Below are positions 22,173-34,700 of a stretch of DNA of 64,000 bases, one piece after another. The notes below the pieces were generated by a model. It was not told the DNA's origin and ran no database searches. It saw only the letters and a list, made by a program, of their open reading frames with translations. The first letter of the stretch is position 1. Every line of letters begins with the position of its first letter. Where the stretch lies: assembly GCA_964023205.1 (NCBI GenBank), contig OZ026833.1, positions 43,431,137 through 43,495,136 on the forward strand. Reading direction: 5' to 3'. The stretch is from Lutraria lutraria (lineage: Eukaryota; Mollusca; Bivalvia; Venerida; Mactridae). The translations under genes and the position numbers were made by a program.

Positions 22173-24725
22173 TTAAAGCAACAAACATCTAAAATGTAAA
22201 TATGTTAAATTAGAAAAATATCTGCATGGTAAATTTGCATGTTCTGAAGAGTATATATAAAATTTATTGATTGATTTTTTCACAATATTATAGAAGTTTG
22301 TCCCAGAAAATTTTGCTGTAAAATTTACTGGCAACGACTCCACCATGCTGAACAATAGATCATCATCTTCTTCTTGTGGTAACTTTCCAAATAATTTAAC
22401 TAAATCATCTTAAGGTAACATCCTTTGAGAAATTGTCTCTAATGACTGACAACTTGCATCTGTAAGTTCTTGATCCTTTTGTTCCTTCGCAAGTTGGACA
22501 TACACCTTCCACTAACTTCTTCTTGCGACAAGCTGTAAATGTATAAATAAAACACTTATTTATATATAAACGGGAACACAAAACAACACATGACTGTGTA
22601 TTCTATACACAATGTCTTTCCCTTTGACAACATATGAAAATCAGTCAGAACTATTATGTGGTTTATGACCAAAACATATGTTTCCCACACAGACATCCGT
22701 ATACATGACATTTTAACAATTATTGATTCTATTCATGAACTCGACCACTTATCAAGCATAACATTTCCAAATTTAAACAGTTTTTTGGACTATTATAAAT
22801 TTAATGTAAGCCAGTTTGCATTCAAATCTGAAATATAGAAATTCAAGCACTTTTCAGGGTTTGTATGAAACCCACAACTAATAAACAGTGAAAATAAAGT
22901 CTAATCCAAAAAGTAGTATGCCTATAGACAAAAAATTCCACACCTTTTGTACTACAAGCAGTATATGAAGCAACTTCATACAGTGAATCAATTGAATACA
23001 CCAACTCCTCGTCTTTCATTTGCACAGCAAATCACCATTTTTTTAAAATGTTGTCAACGTCCTCATCTTCTATTGACACAGGTACAGCATCATTGGAAAT
23101 GAACTGAAAATATTAGTATTATAAATTTAAGCTCTGTAAGATATAGTCTATGATGTTTAAAGGATAGGAAATTAAATAGTTCTCAAGTTACTTACAGTTG
23201 GAATTACTTGTCCAAATCACCAAAAGTGAATAGTTTTCCTTTATACTATAAACATAATTATTGATTAAAGTTAATAATCCAAATCAATAATTACTTGTCT
23301 GGGACAACTAGTCAAGTGCTTATTTTGCAGACTGTAATTTTAAGTGAGTCACATTATTGAGAGGTCTTAAGGTGAGTTGTAACTGTATATATATTCAATT
23401 TAAATGAGTATGATTTTTTTCATCTACCTTTTCATCTTAACACATACTTTTTTAATATTAACTGATTACTGAAACGCTGATCAACTGCTGACATCTTAAT
23501 ATTGTTGCAAGTGTTAAGCTCAAATTAGACAGTAATTTCTGTGTTTGGAAACAAAGATCGGGCAAAAAATGCAGGTGTTGCAGTTTGCATATTAACCTGA
23601 TCAAAGGACTGTATGTTATTAGGAACTGACAATTCAAATTTCAAAAGAGAAGCGTTCACTTGACTGAAGCGGACATGCAACATACTCATAATCATTCAAT
23701 AATTGGCTATGTACTTCATGTACATCATAAAACAATGACTATGAATAAGAAAAGGCAGTTCTTTGAGTATTACCCTGCTCGAAAATATTTGACCAATAAC
23801 CTGGAGTCAATTCATAAGAATGATCTGTATAATGAACAAAAAGAAAATCAAATAACTCATCTAAATTCTAATGTGTCATAAGATATCAGCACAGCAGTAC
23901 CATCATCACTGCATAACCCATGTCTATTTCTTTCGTGGGAATCAAATATTGAAATAAAAGGAAATGATTAGTTTGAGGATCGATATACAAAGCGATTGTC
24001 AAACCACCAACAGTCAAGATTTGGTAAGGCGAGAGTAGGCATGCTTGAGAAATTGCGTCGAAAGATGGCAATTGGCCCTAACGTAATTCGACAGGTCTGT
24101 TGATATTATATAGCCGTAATACATATCTGAAGCACAGTTCTCAATAAGTTTGGGGCCAACAGGCCCAAAAGCTAGACTAATAAACAGACCTGCTTAGGGG
24201 TCCGGGCATTTTCTATCAATATTTTATACACTTTTGAGATTCCTAACCGGCCCAAACACATTTCTAACTTAAATCTCCAATTATTGATGAGGCAATAAGT
24301 CACTGACGTCTTATTGACATCTAGATTAAAACTTCCTACATGACAATATGCCTGGGTGTTCAATTTTCCTGATAAAATCTAACGTGAGGTAAGTTTCTAA
24401 GCGGCTAAATTGGCCTGCAGTTATTGAGAACCCTGCTGAGGTGTACTGTACATCATATAACTGACCCCTAAATGTAGCAACATTCGGCAAATCATTATGT
24501 CCAAGGTATCTAAGTTCACCGATGGACTGAACTATACTTCCATACAAGCGATTTCCTTCATTCAACATACAGTCAATATCAAGACTTATGAAGTTAAAAA
24601 TACTGCAAGGCTGGCATTGAAAAAATGCCGAAAGAGCGACTATAGTGACATTGCAGTACACTGCATTCCATTATACGGTGCAAATTTAGACAACCTTGAT
24701 GGAAACTACCTACTGTTAAATACTT
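22173..24725 (-). pseudogene. Decayed gene with Cys-protease-like (FDSH motif) domain
   Basis: Read on the minus strand from 24725 downwards. FHQG (near 24700) and APYNGMQCTAMS with a candidate catalytic Cys at 24658 come first. Then LDIDCMLNEGNRLYGSIVQS, RYLGHNDLPNV, and ILTVGGLTIALYIDPQTN follow. The segment FDSHERNRHG with SDDGTAVLISYDT spans 23940 to 23890, and a coding-like stretch (FVHYTDHSYELTPGYWSNIF) continues to about 23650. Several frameshifts separate these blocks. Known: this layout, an early Cys in a GxQC context and a late FDSH...DGTAVL, resembles papain-fold deubiquitinase-like domains found with invertebrate transposons and reminiscent of the herpesvirus tegument protease family. 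Exon-like blocks at 23105-22970 (FISNDAVPVSIEDEDVDN) and 22535-22170 (LFGKLPQEEDDDLLFSMVES) with a TTTACAG acceptor may belong to the same gene. Domain call moderate; gene identity unknown. Confidence 0.5.
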
Positions 24726-24729
24726 CTTA

Positions 24730-25690
24730 CCATGTTTGTTGACAGTTATCGTTGTTGTCTTTCGTGTTCAGTCAACCAATATGGCGGAAAGTGACGCGCT
24801 TTAACACGTGGTTAATTGTAACAAATTCATTGGGCGATTGATAGTATCTGGCTTGAAAATGCTGGCGGAGCGAGTTTTTCGCGAAACGGAGACAAAACAA
24901 AAAAAAGAAAATGGAGATAAAAAACAACGAACATTTCTACTGTTTTACGCAGCTAGAAAGAAACTGAATTCACGAAACAAAATTCAATAATAACTGCTCA
25001 AAGAATTATATCAATTACGATTTAAACCGTCAGTATGTTTTATCTCCATTGCGTTTTTATTCGCAATCCGTTAAAACGCCAATGCGTTGTATATAAACGT
25101 AATACAAAATTATGGTTTTCATAAGGCAAGACTTATAGTTTGCATAGTTTGGTCATGGTAACTACAGTTTTTCCATTATATAGGCTTGTACGAAGTAAAT
25201 AAGATCAATTGTCGTTGATTTTTTAATTTACCATATTGTTCTTTTAACAACTGATTTTCAGATAGGCATAAACAAGCTTCGAAAACGTTTTCGGTACTTT
25301 TGCGAAGTTGGGGTAGTAAGGTTTAGAAACGAACGTATAAAAAGAGCGTAGCCTCACCGTTTTCGGAGAAGCTATTATATATACAGAAATCATTTTCAAA
25401 GCTTTGTAGTAACGGTAAAAAACTTTCATTTTAAATATTTTGACATTTTTTATCACTTAATGGATGCATACAATACATATCAGATTGTTTAAAAAAGATT
25501 AAAAAAGAAAGTAAAAAATGATTAATAATACCAGCTTCTCCCAAATCGATTACGCAACACCAGTGCATTTTTTTAACAGTATTCAATACTGACGCCGCCG
25601 TTCTCGGCGCCGTCAATAACTGTATATATTCAAATAATTACTAATAACCCCAATGAATTGAAAGTATTATCATGTCAGTTTATTCTCAAG
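24730..25690. other. No gene recognised
   Basis: Contains CCAATATGGCGGAAAGTGAC at 24776, which looks like a start region, but the frame stops after seven codons. Confidence 0.45.
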
Positions 25691-25694
25691 TTGA

Positions 25695-25862
25695 ATGACG
25701 AGCGTACACGATACTCTTTCTTTTGATATACCCGAAGACGACAGTGCGTTGGAAATGTTCTCCTTACTAGTATATATTGTCCACAGGAAGGCAATCAAGG
25801 CCCCTTGTTCTCATGTGGGAAGTGTAGAAATGCTCCTTCTTACTAGGACAATCCTGAGGTAG
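25695..25862 (+). CDS. Short ORF upstream of the decayed coiled-coil exons
   Basis: 55 codons from an ATG (MTSVHDTLSFDIPEDDSALE...) to a TAG. The stop overlaps a possible GAG|GTAGTT donor, so it could be an exon with the stop spliced out. Not recognised. It lies 70 bases before the decayed exon copies and may be part of the same broken gene. Confidence 0.3.
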   Translation: MTSVHDTLSFDIPEDDSALEMFSLLVYIVHRKAIKAPCSHVGSVEMLLLTRTILR

Positions 25863-25934
25863 TTAATCCATAGTTTTATTAAATTGAAGATGTATTTCTC
25901 TAGTGTTAAACGGGACGTTTTTCTACTTTTCAAG

Positions 25935-26010
25935 GCTAAAACAAGAAAAAAGGAGAAAATGACAAAGCCACAAAGATATATACTGGAAATATGAAAGCTG
26001 AAAAAGACAA
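25935..26010 (+). pseudogene. Decayed copy of Mieap-like exon 18
   Basis: Between a CAAG acceptor and a GTAAGT donor. Shares CTAAAACAAGAAAAA, GACAAAGCCACAAAG-like and GCTGAAAAAGACAA blocks with exon 18 on the other strand. It is 76 instead of 75 bases, with an in-frame stop. Confidence 0.6.
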
Positions 26011-26330
26011 GTAAGTAAATATACCTACTTGCGTAATTAATCTTTTTTTTTTCAAATGAATGGGGCGGGCAATTTCAAGAATCACGTGGATTGAATGGGA
26101 TCATCAACAATACAATAGTTACATAATTTTCCAAAAAATAGTTCAAGAAACGATTTCGTGTATTAGTATAAGTTTTTTTATCTCAACATTCACCCACTTT
26201 CTGAGTCTGTCGCGACCAGTTTTTTCGCCTACTTTATTGTACATGTAGTCAATTTTCAAAACATTCTCGTATTTGTGCGCTCGAGGTCGGGCTTAGAATC
26301 TATCATCACATACTTTCATTTATTCTCAAG

Positions 26331-26409
26331 ATTAAAATGAGAAAAAGATCAACACGAGAAAACAAAAAATAATAATAAAAAAATGATAAAAGCTGAGAAA
26401 GAAAAGCAA
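26331..26409 (+). pseudogene. Decayed copy of Mieap-like exon 19
   Basis: After CTCAAG, shares CACGAGAAAAC and ATAAAAGCTGAGAAAGAAAA blocks with exon 19. Contains stops; possible donor GTAAAT. Confidence 0.5.
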
Positions 26410-26665
26410 GTAAATTTTTGGTTAGATCTGAACATATCTTATTATGCTAGCACATAGATTGTAACCATTTTATCAATATAATCAAACTCTTTCAAGTTTA
26501 GTATATAATGCATTCCGCACAGTTTCTACTCAAATAACAAGTATGGATAACAACCCCCCCCCCCCCCCGAAAAAAATCTGAGATAAAACATACTTATATA
26601 AATATGTCCAATGATAATGATTCAATAATTTCAATTGCAAGTTGAAAAGTTACCTTTATCCCCAG

Positions 26666-26731
26666 ACACGAGAAGGAAATGAAGGAGGTAAAAAAACGCT
26701 ATTCAAACAAGTTGTCATCACAGAGAGATAA
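26666..26731 (+). CDS. Intact-looking coiled-coil exon, plus strand
   Basis: 66 bases between CCCCAG and GTATGT, phase 2 both sides like the coiled-coil exons of the minus-strand gene. Encodes HEKEMKEVKKRYSNKLSSQR. It follows two decayed exon copies in the same order and orientation, so it is probably the surviving exon of a broken paralogue. Confidence 0.45.
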   Translation, partial: TREGNEGGKKTLFKQVVITER

Positions 26732-27333
26732 GTATGTAATTTTTGAAATTCATACATGTGAGTGGTTCAACATGATATTATTTCATGTACATGTATATAA
26801 TTAGTATTCAATACTTTCATGCTAAAAGATGACGTTTAGGTAGTTGAGACATTCATCTGATGCCGCCTGAATTGTTTAAGGAGTTTGGAGTTTTCAAAAG
26901 CTACAATTATAAAAGATGCATTTATAATAGACACGTATATCCCAGCTTGAAATGCTAATCATTTAGATTTTTTTTTTACTGATCAAATGATATTTGATTA
27001 AAATACGAGGTGTTTTTTATAATCAGCAATTGGAAACATTGTCTTGATCATAAGTTTTAACATTTATCAGACTTATCTCAGGGCTTCAAATAAAGAAATA
27101 CAAAATAATTCGTATATGTAGTTTTAAAGATATAGTAACATATGATCGTCAATTACATTTGTATGAATTTTACGAAATGAATGTTACAATGTAATGTTTT
27201 TTTTGTAATTTATTTTTATTCTTCATACTATCATATGAATTGTTATGTTACATATTTTTACATATTTTTAACATTCGTGTTTGAAAAAATCATCATGCAC
27301 ATTTAACATTTTTATAGTATTGTAAATATATAG

Positions 27334-27479
27334 AGGATCTTGAATGAGTGTTCATGTTGTATTGAATTTATTAAACGAGTCCTCTGAAAACGATAAAAAC
27401 GAGGCTCTGCTGAGTTTTTATCGTTTTTAGATGACGAGTTTAATAAATTCAAACAGCATGAACACGAATTCAAGATCCT
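27334..27479. repeat. 146-bp foldback element
   Basis: AGGATCTTGAAT...CATGAACACGAATTCAAGATCCT outer arms with GAATTTATTAAACGAGT / GAGTTTAATAAATTC and an inner AACGATAAAAAC / TTTTTATCGTT pair; small loop GAGGCTCTGCTGAG. MITE-like. Confidence 0.8.
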
Positions 27480-27907
27480 ATTTATAACATAACCTGCAAA
27501 TTGCATAATTACAAAGTAAGAAAACGAATGACAGTACCTATTTTCTATATAAGGAGAATATTGAGTCGAAGTCGTTATACGGCTTCTGAAACACATGAGC
27601 TTAAAAAGTAGTACAATGTACCAGTTTTAAATAGTTTATTTCAAAAGAATATACTTGTGTTTACTGACATATACTATCGGCATTATTCAATCAAATTCAT
27701 AACGTATTGTTAAAGCAATTAATTAACTGAATATAATTCGTTTGTGCAAATATCAACAACTAACACATTCATGACGTCACAGTGTGTGTGCGTGTGTTAA
27801 GTTTAGTAGCGGGCTTCTTGCATATGACTGAGAATTTAATCATTGTCGCTGTCTATGCATCGTGCGCGTTTGCAGCCTGAATATTGCTTTGATGCGGATT
27901 CAGTTTG

Positions 27908-28171
27908 CTAAACATGTACATGAAATGTTCCACCATGTATAGGAGCGCCGAAAATATTCTGAAAGCCACCGGATACTTGAAGAGTTGACCTCGAATCGCT
28001 ATTGACATGTGCCGTGTTATGGTTTGACTGTGTAGAAGTTGAACATGGATACGAAACTAGATTCGCTGGACTGTTTTCTTTCACATTTGAATGAAGGATG
28101 TCGGATATTTGCCTGTGTTGATTCTGATTAATGGCCGTCGATTCGCACATTATCGTTAATGGAAATATCAT
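27908..28171 (-). CDS. Possible small CDS, 87 residues, unknown
   Basis: Polar, coding-like sequence (INQNQHRQISDILHSN, then STLQVSGGFQNIFGAP) ending IHGGTFHVHV and a stop. A second ATG with good context (ATGGCGTCC) stands 11 bases upstream in another frame. The GG(F/T)..V.V ending recalls short tails in some bivalve NLR-like and DZIP3-like proteins, but that is recollection of a pattern, not proof. It could be a single-exon remnant. Confidence 0.3.
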   Translation of the reverse strand: MIFPLTIMCESTAINQNQHRQISDILHSNVKENSPANLVSYPCSTSTQSNHNTAHVNSDSRSTLQVSGGFQNIFGAPIHGGTFHVHV

Positions 28172-28179
28172 TGGACGCC

Positions 28180-28855
28180 ATGATTTTTTTTATAACAGCG
28201 CGTAGTGATACAGTGATTCGGCTGATTAGCATATTTATTACACTAGTGTATTACTGACCCATTTAATACGCAAAATAATCAATGGGTTTACTAAACTCCT
28301 GCACCGTTGGTTATGTTATAAATGATGTTTTATATGAAGAACAGTAAGACAGTACACTATTATTAAATACTGAGTTAAAGTACTTCATGGTAATGATAAT
28401 AAGTACTATGTTAATTAGGTGTATACATACTCTTCTGAAGAATGATTTAGGTTTGTTGCCCAACAAGATAAACTGGTGTTCACTTGTATCATACATTTTA
28501 TGCTCTCTTGGTTTTTAAGAATTTAGTTATTTCAATATGTTGGTGATGACAAATCTTTTTTTTTAATATTGGTAAGCAATAATTATAAATAAATGAACAT
28601 TTTGTACAAAAAATTATTTAGTAGATCATAAAATTCAAGTAGAGCCTAATTTCATAGAAACATTACAGAGGTCAAATGTGCATTAGTTTAACATTGTAAA
28701 TGTTTCAAAGAACCGTAAGGTATAAAATGAATTAAGAGTCTTTTCTCATAGCCTATGTATCAAGACATACCTGTTTACCACAAAACCACAAGTTTTCCCG
28801 GCCTAGGCCATGGAGATTTCAGAAATTCTACCCATAGTATTTCCCGCTATATCTG
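28180..28855. other. No feature seen
   Basis: AT-rich spacer. Confidence 0.55.
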
Positions 28856-28859
28856 ACCG

Positions 28860-29165
28860 TAGAAGTACTGGTTAAAGGTACCAGGAAGCTGTGTATAAGT
28901 GCTATACACTGGGTACATTAAAGAATCACACTGTCTATTCGAAATAAGAGCTAGGCGCAACCCGCGCCGGACATGCCTGTATCTAATTTCTTTCTCTCCC
29001 ATCTGGGGGCTTTCACTCAGTGTGTCCCTCTGGTCAGATCATGATTTATCTGCACTGGTAGGGGATGCACCTGCGCCTTCGTGGCTGCAACATATGTAAA
29101 GCGCCTTTGAACGTACAAACAATATGAAAAGGGCGCTGTATAAATATGGAATCTATCTAACTATC
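28860..29165 (+). mobile_element. SINE-like dispersed repeat with GGCGCTGTATAAAT end
   Basis: Ends in AAAGGGCGCTGTATAAATATG and a TATCTAAC/TATCTA microsatellite tail, a common terminal form of mollusc short repeats. The body contains GCAACCCGCGCCGGACATG and GTAAAGCGCCTTTGAACG. Family not named. Confidence 0.5.
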
Positions 29166-29169
29166 TAAA

Positions 29170-30315
29170 ACGAACGGAAATGCATTTCAAACAATACAAT
29201 TGAAGATAAACATACTGAACGTGATTTACTTTTGTTTGTATGTTTTTCTTCTATTTTTCACACTGAACTTTTGTAACAACTCTTGTATACTTTTTGACTA
29301 AAAAACAACCAATGTCGTATAATATTATTATAACAATTAAGATAGAAATTTTGATTTTTTTTCTTTTGATTGATATTTTTCTGTAGTTATCGCTTTCGCA
29401 TGTTTATGCTCATGTGTCAGGTAAAAAGGTTGCATTTATATCGACTATTGTATTATTGCTTAATACCGATTTTATGTACATAATCGGCTTCATAGTCTTC
29501 GTTTGCTTTGTTTATATGTATATATATTGTATTTATTCTGGTACACCACTGTATTATACTATGTCTGCTCATGGACCATATGACTTACAGGATTATGTGA
29601 AAATAAACTTAAATTTATTTAGTGTATGATTTTGTTTATACGAGGGTACTTTATTTCAGTTTGATTTGAAAAATTACAATGCATTTTGAATGAACATTGA
29701 GGACATCGTTTCTATGGCCATAGGTCCTCCATCGCAGATATGAGTGAATCGTTTTGGGATGCTGGCGGCTATCTACAGAGAAGAAAGTATCAGTTATGTT
29801 ACAGTGTTAAGAAAATATAATTAGGTATATACGAATCCTGTAAATAACTGTTACAGTGCTAAACAAAATAGTAAAACCAGTTTTCTTTTTTTTTGCTTTG
29901 ATTATTTCAACGGGAGTCAAATGACAAGGTATTGATGATGGTGAATATGTGATACCATTAATATGGCACGATATGTATTTCATTGTTGTAATGTTACACA
30001 GACTCAGGCTATTTTCTTTGACTTTCGTGTGAAAATAATAAGACGGATTTTAGTGTTTCTCACTCGTAAATCGACGTTACGATCATGATCGTATCAACGT
30101 AAATTTAAATATCAAAAGAAATAAATCTTACTACATTATATAAACGTGCCTTTATTTTGCATTTCGTTTGAAATGAGGAAGTAACCTATGTAAAATGAAA
30201 TATACATAGTCACGCTTGAACTTAGTTAATCAAATTTGTTAGCAGTCGAAGCAGGGATTTTAGACGATGTCACCGCGTGGTTTAAATTGAACAACTGAAT
30301 CCAGTGTTGATATAG
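29170..30315. other. No feature seen
   Basis: AT-rich spacer; the 71-codon frame at 29414 is hydrophobic and Tyr-rich by base composition, not a recognised protein. Confidence 0.55.
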
Positions 30316-30319
30316 TGGT

Positions 30320-30530
30320 CTAACAGTTATGGTTATTGACTAGTAATCAATAGTACGTCACCGCTGTGATTTCGAATCCCATCAAAGTCTAGAAAAAATG
30401 CACATGTGACGAAGCTGTGTGGTTATTTTACGGAAGGTCAGTGGTGTAAATGGATGTATGAATGTGGTACATCAACCGTTGTAATGGTTTTATTTTTTTC
30501 AACCTCTTACCTGAAGTAAACCTGAAATAA
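30320..30530 (+). mobile_element. Bivalve Meta-SINE-type repeat, copy 1
   Basis: tRNA-like head with B-box-like GATTTCGAATCCC, then a body CACATGTGACGAAGCTGTG...TTACGGAAGGTCAG. Shared with copies at 42.6, 50.2 and 52.7 kb. Confidence 0.6.
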
Positions 30531-30682
30531 TTTGACTACCACGCTGACTTGAATCACGATGGATAAGAGCTTGGAGGCAGTTAGTTAATATGTCCAATAT
30601 AAAAAAAATGTACTATGATAATTCTATATCTGACAGTTTTGGCAGTTTGTGGCGTATATCTAACTTAAATTACTGCTTGTGT

Positions 30683-30975
30683 AATAGACCACATAAAGTA
30701 ACAGGCAACATAGAATGACAGACCATGTACAGAAACAGAACACATAGAATAACAGACCACATAGAATAAGATACCACACAGAGTAACGTACCACATATAA
30801 TAACAGATCACACTAAGTAACGTACCACATGTACTAACAGACCCCATAAATAACCTACCACGTAGAATTACAGACCTAATATAGAAACAGACCATATACT
30901 ATCACAGACCAAATATAGAAACATACCATATAGACTGACAGAAAAAATGTGCCAGGTAGAATAAAACAGAACTCA
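30683..30975. repeat. Degenerate minisatellite, ~20-bp unit (ACCACATAGAATAACAG)
   Basis: About 14 imperfect repeats of a CACATA(G/A)A(A/G)TAACAGACC motif. The apparent minus-strand ORF over it is a repeat artefact. Confidence 0.75.
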
Positions 30976-31059
30976 CTTTACAACAGGTAACGTAGAATAA
31001 ACGATCCTGGTTGCATGGTATAAAAGGGAACAACAAGCTACACGTTTCACGTAGCAGCA

Positions 31060-31065
31060 TTTATT
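31060..31065 (-). promoter_or_regulatory. Candidate polyadenylation hexamer AATAAA
   Basis: AATAAA on the minus strand about 440 bases past the stop of the Mieap-like gene. In AT-rich DNA such hexamers arise by chance, so support is weak. Confidence 0.25.
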
Positions 31066-31503
31066 TGCTATTAATAAGTAGAAATACATAACAAAAACTC
31101 AGTCTCAGGTTTAAGAGAAGTCCTTTGACATTTCTATGTCCATCTGCAAAAACATCATTTTCAACGACAGTGTACAACAAACAAAAATGAAAATATTAGA
31201 TTCAAGATATACAACCACAATAATGATTACACTTTAACCAATTATATTAAACACATATAACAGAAATCGTTTAATTGCAGCATAGACAAGCTTTAGTTTT
31301 GAATGATAATAATCACAAACAACACATAATATACACTTTGATAAACGTAATAAAATTTTAAAATTTAAAACGCTAATGATTACACAATTGCAATAATCAA
31401 GTGTTTAGTCCTCATTATCCATTGTGCCGGTGCACAAAACATAGAAATATGTACAAAAAATCGTCCGACTACGTGTTTAACATTACTGTTTATCTGAAAA
31501 ATA

Positions 31504-31788
31504 TTAATCTCTTCCCTGAGCAACACCTTTCCCCAACAATGCTCCACCTTCATGTAAGTATACTGCAGGCCAAACTACAAATTTTATGTTTTTTCCAGAC
31601 TTTGTGTACGGTCTGTATACATTCTTATCCAAACATGTACCAGCAAGATCAGTAGGAAAGTTGATATGTACAGGTGGAACATGGCGATACATCGACCAAC
31701 AGACTTCAATACATTTTGATATGTATTTCATTACTTCATTTAATTCTGGTTTTATGTTCATCTCATCGGCAATTATTTTGGTTCCAGT
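31504..31788 (-). CDS. Mieap-like exon 27, C-terminus
   Basis: 285 bases including the stop, phase 0, acceptor TTTATAG. Encodes the conserved end of the Mieap domain: MKYISKCIEVCWSMYRHVPP, VYRPYTKSGK, VVWPAVYLHEGGALLGKG and VAQGRD. This is the strongest family evidence in the gene. Confidence 0.92.
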   Translation of the reverse strand, partial: TGTKIIADEMNIKPELNEVMKYISKCIEVCWSMYRHVPPVHINFPTDLAGTCLDKNVYRPYTKSGKNIKFVVWPAVYLHEGGALLGKGVAQGRD

Positions 31789-34700
31789 CTATAAAAAGAG
31801 TATGTAATATCGGTAAGTCAGTCTTATTGTAATTATTATAAAATGCATGTTGCACATCGATTCTATTACCTATTAGAATTCAAGAAAGACATTTAATTCC
31901 CTACTTCCATAAAACGACTTAGATTACCACGATGTGAAGATGATTCCTCATTCTATAAAACAGCTTGATAAATTGCCCTTTCAATGTTGAGATTTAGTTT
32001 CCTAAAAATGTGCTAATATATAAAAGCTTTATTGAATAAATATGGACTTGTGTAATAATATACGTATGCAATTTTTGTTAACAATTTGATGAAAATCAAA
32101 GATTCATAATTACCTCGATCACATCAAGGGTTTGCATGTCCTCACACGTTTTCTTCATATCCATGATAGTTTTCTTTTGTTCAGTCGTGAACATATCCAT
32201 TTTAAAGTCGACTTTTGAGACCTAAGGAATAAATAGGAATCTAGTTAAAATGTAATATATATCGTAGCATAAATAACTAAAGCGCAAACAAGGTGTCTAA
32301 AAGAATGTGATAATGTAAGTCGGTAAGACCTACCTTTGAATTACTGCTGTGCTCTATGAATGATACTTACTGCTGCTCTATGAATGAAAAGTAAATAGTG
32401 TAAGTGAAAGCAGGTAAGTTTTATTATTATGTTTTTCTGGAATTGAGTTCCATTAAGAAACATAATATCTTCCTACCAGATATAGATCACGAGTGAAATA
32501 TCATTGACTTATTCATATTTAAATTTAATATTTTAGTACTTGAAAATGCAATTACCAATTCGTGTTTGGTCGTTTCAGAAACGTCAACATTGTCATCTTT
32601 TTTGTCCTTGTCTGTGTCCTCTGGTTTGGTAGTTTTGTTATCTGATTGTTCGTTGCTGTCAGTATTGTCATCCTTTATATCCTTGTCTGTGTCCTCTGGT
32701 TTGGTAGTTTTGTTATCTGATTGTTCGTTGCTGTCAATATTGTCATCCTTTATATCCTTGTCTTTGTCCTCTGGTTTGGAAATATGGTCATCTGATTGTT
32801 GGTTACTGTCAGTCTGTTCATCATCTTTATTTTCTGAGTTAGTTCCATCGGTTTTTGATGCCACGTCTTTTCCAATTATGGATTTGCCATCTTGTTCCCC
32901 TCGACTACGATCTGGTATAACGGAGGATTGATTGTCCTTTTCAATCACTGTATTTTCACTTTTGTTATTCGTACCTTCTGACACATTGGAATTTTCACCA
33001 TCTCTATCCATCTCAGATGTTTTCTTGATATCCGCATTTTCATTTTCTTTTTCGGTATCATTTATTTTACTGGGCATGTGTTGTTCCATATGTGGTTTGT
33101 TGTCTTGGATTGTAGGTTGACCATTATGGTTGTCTTCAGATATACCGTCCGCTCCAGCTTCTGATCCTTCCTGTTCGATACATTTACCATCTGCTTTTTC
33201 GTAATGTACCTCGTCCACATTTCTCTCTGATGTATAGTTTTCATCGTTTGATTTATTTACAATGTTTTGGATATGATTTACCTCTTGAGAATCTGATTCG
33301 GTACCGCTATTCTCGCGTTTATCTTCGTACGTGTGATCAGTAGCTTCGTCTACGACAACCTCTGGATGCTCGCTTTCACCACCTTTACTATTTGCAGTTA
33401 TAGATTTTACACCCTCGTCTGTCCCAGAATGTTTTAAGTTGTTCTTTCTTTCTGGGTTCAATGTTTCTGAACATTCTCCGCCTTCATCAGTTGTGAATTC
33501 AGATTTTTCACCACCTGTTTCGTCGAGAGGTTCCTTTTCGTATCTATATTCTGCAATATTGCTGACACTTACTCCAATATCACTAGGCAGCGACGGATGT
33601 TCTATGTGCTATTAAGAGAAAAATATCCATTATTCTGTGAGGACACTTTTAACCATATGCATATTTATTCAGCCAAGGATAGCTTTAAATTTCAATATTA
33701 TATGGTTGTTATTATAACATGGAACAAAACTATAGCTTCATAATTTTGTCATAAATGTAATAAAGAGTTTCTTGGGAACTATGGAAATTACTTAAATTTA
33801 CTTGTATCAGGGTTATTCAAATAGAAGGGTCTGGAATCGCGCTCTCCAGGCGCTTATCTCTGTATAAACATCAAGTCGTGCTGTCGATACTTAACGGGAG
33901 AGCTTTATTTTGCTATACGCGTGTAAATAATCATTATGGATTATGGGAAATTAAAAATACAAAAATAGCAAATTTTAAAATTTCATTTAGTCAAAAATAA
34001 AACATAGAAAATTAAAAGCAAAATCATGGCAGTACGAAATAATGATCTTACTAAAACGCGATGTAAGCATTATAGCGAGAGATTATTATTAAAGACGGAA
34101 TCTTTTACGAAAATCCTAAGTACTAAACCCGTAACGACTGGTCAAAATGGCGACTTCGTCAAAAAGACTCAAATTCGGGTATGATTATTACTTAGCATCT
34201 GAAAATATATGTATAAAGTAACTGTATGATCGGCTTGAGAAATCTTTTGAAGACATGAAATTAATCCCGACAACATCACATTTATGATTTTAAAAGGTTG
34301 TATGTGCTTACGAAAAATACACGTCTATCTGGATTTTCGTCCATTCATGTATCGTCGAATTTCGTAATAAACAAGTTGATCTCAACCAATTGGTCGAACA
34401 TACTTACCATCTAACTTTTCTTGAAGTTCTATACCAATAATACTATTAATAACTTGAGTATTGTAACTATTAGTTGAAGTGTGTTTCACCGTTTTATAAT
34501 GGCGGACATTCTGTAACGCAATAAACTCACGACTCGTTAATTATACTTGTCCGGAGAATGCATTTGAAAGACCCTGTTTGTATATGCCAGTACGTACATT
34601 GTTTCTTTTGTCCGAATACAGTAATACATTATTTGACATTTTGATTGGTTTGGTGATTTCGCAAATAATATTACATTTCGTATTTAAAAACAAAATAGCT

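Noticed and set aside
26557..26569. Run of C as a functional G-quadruplex or origin signal
   Set aside because: A simple homopolymer without repeated G-tracts or other context.
32566..33120. Ser/Leu-rich plus-strand ORFs of 121 and 62 residues
   Set aside because: Shadow of the acidic exon 25 on the opposite strand, which has splice sites and joins in frame to the Mieap domain.
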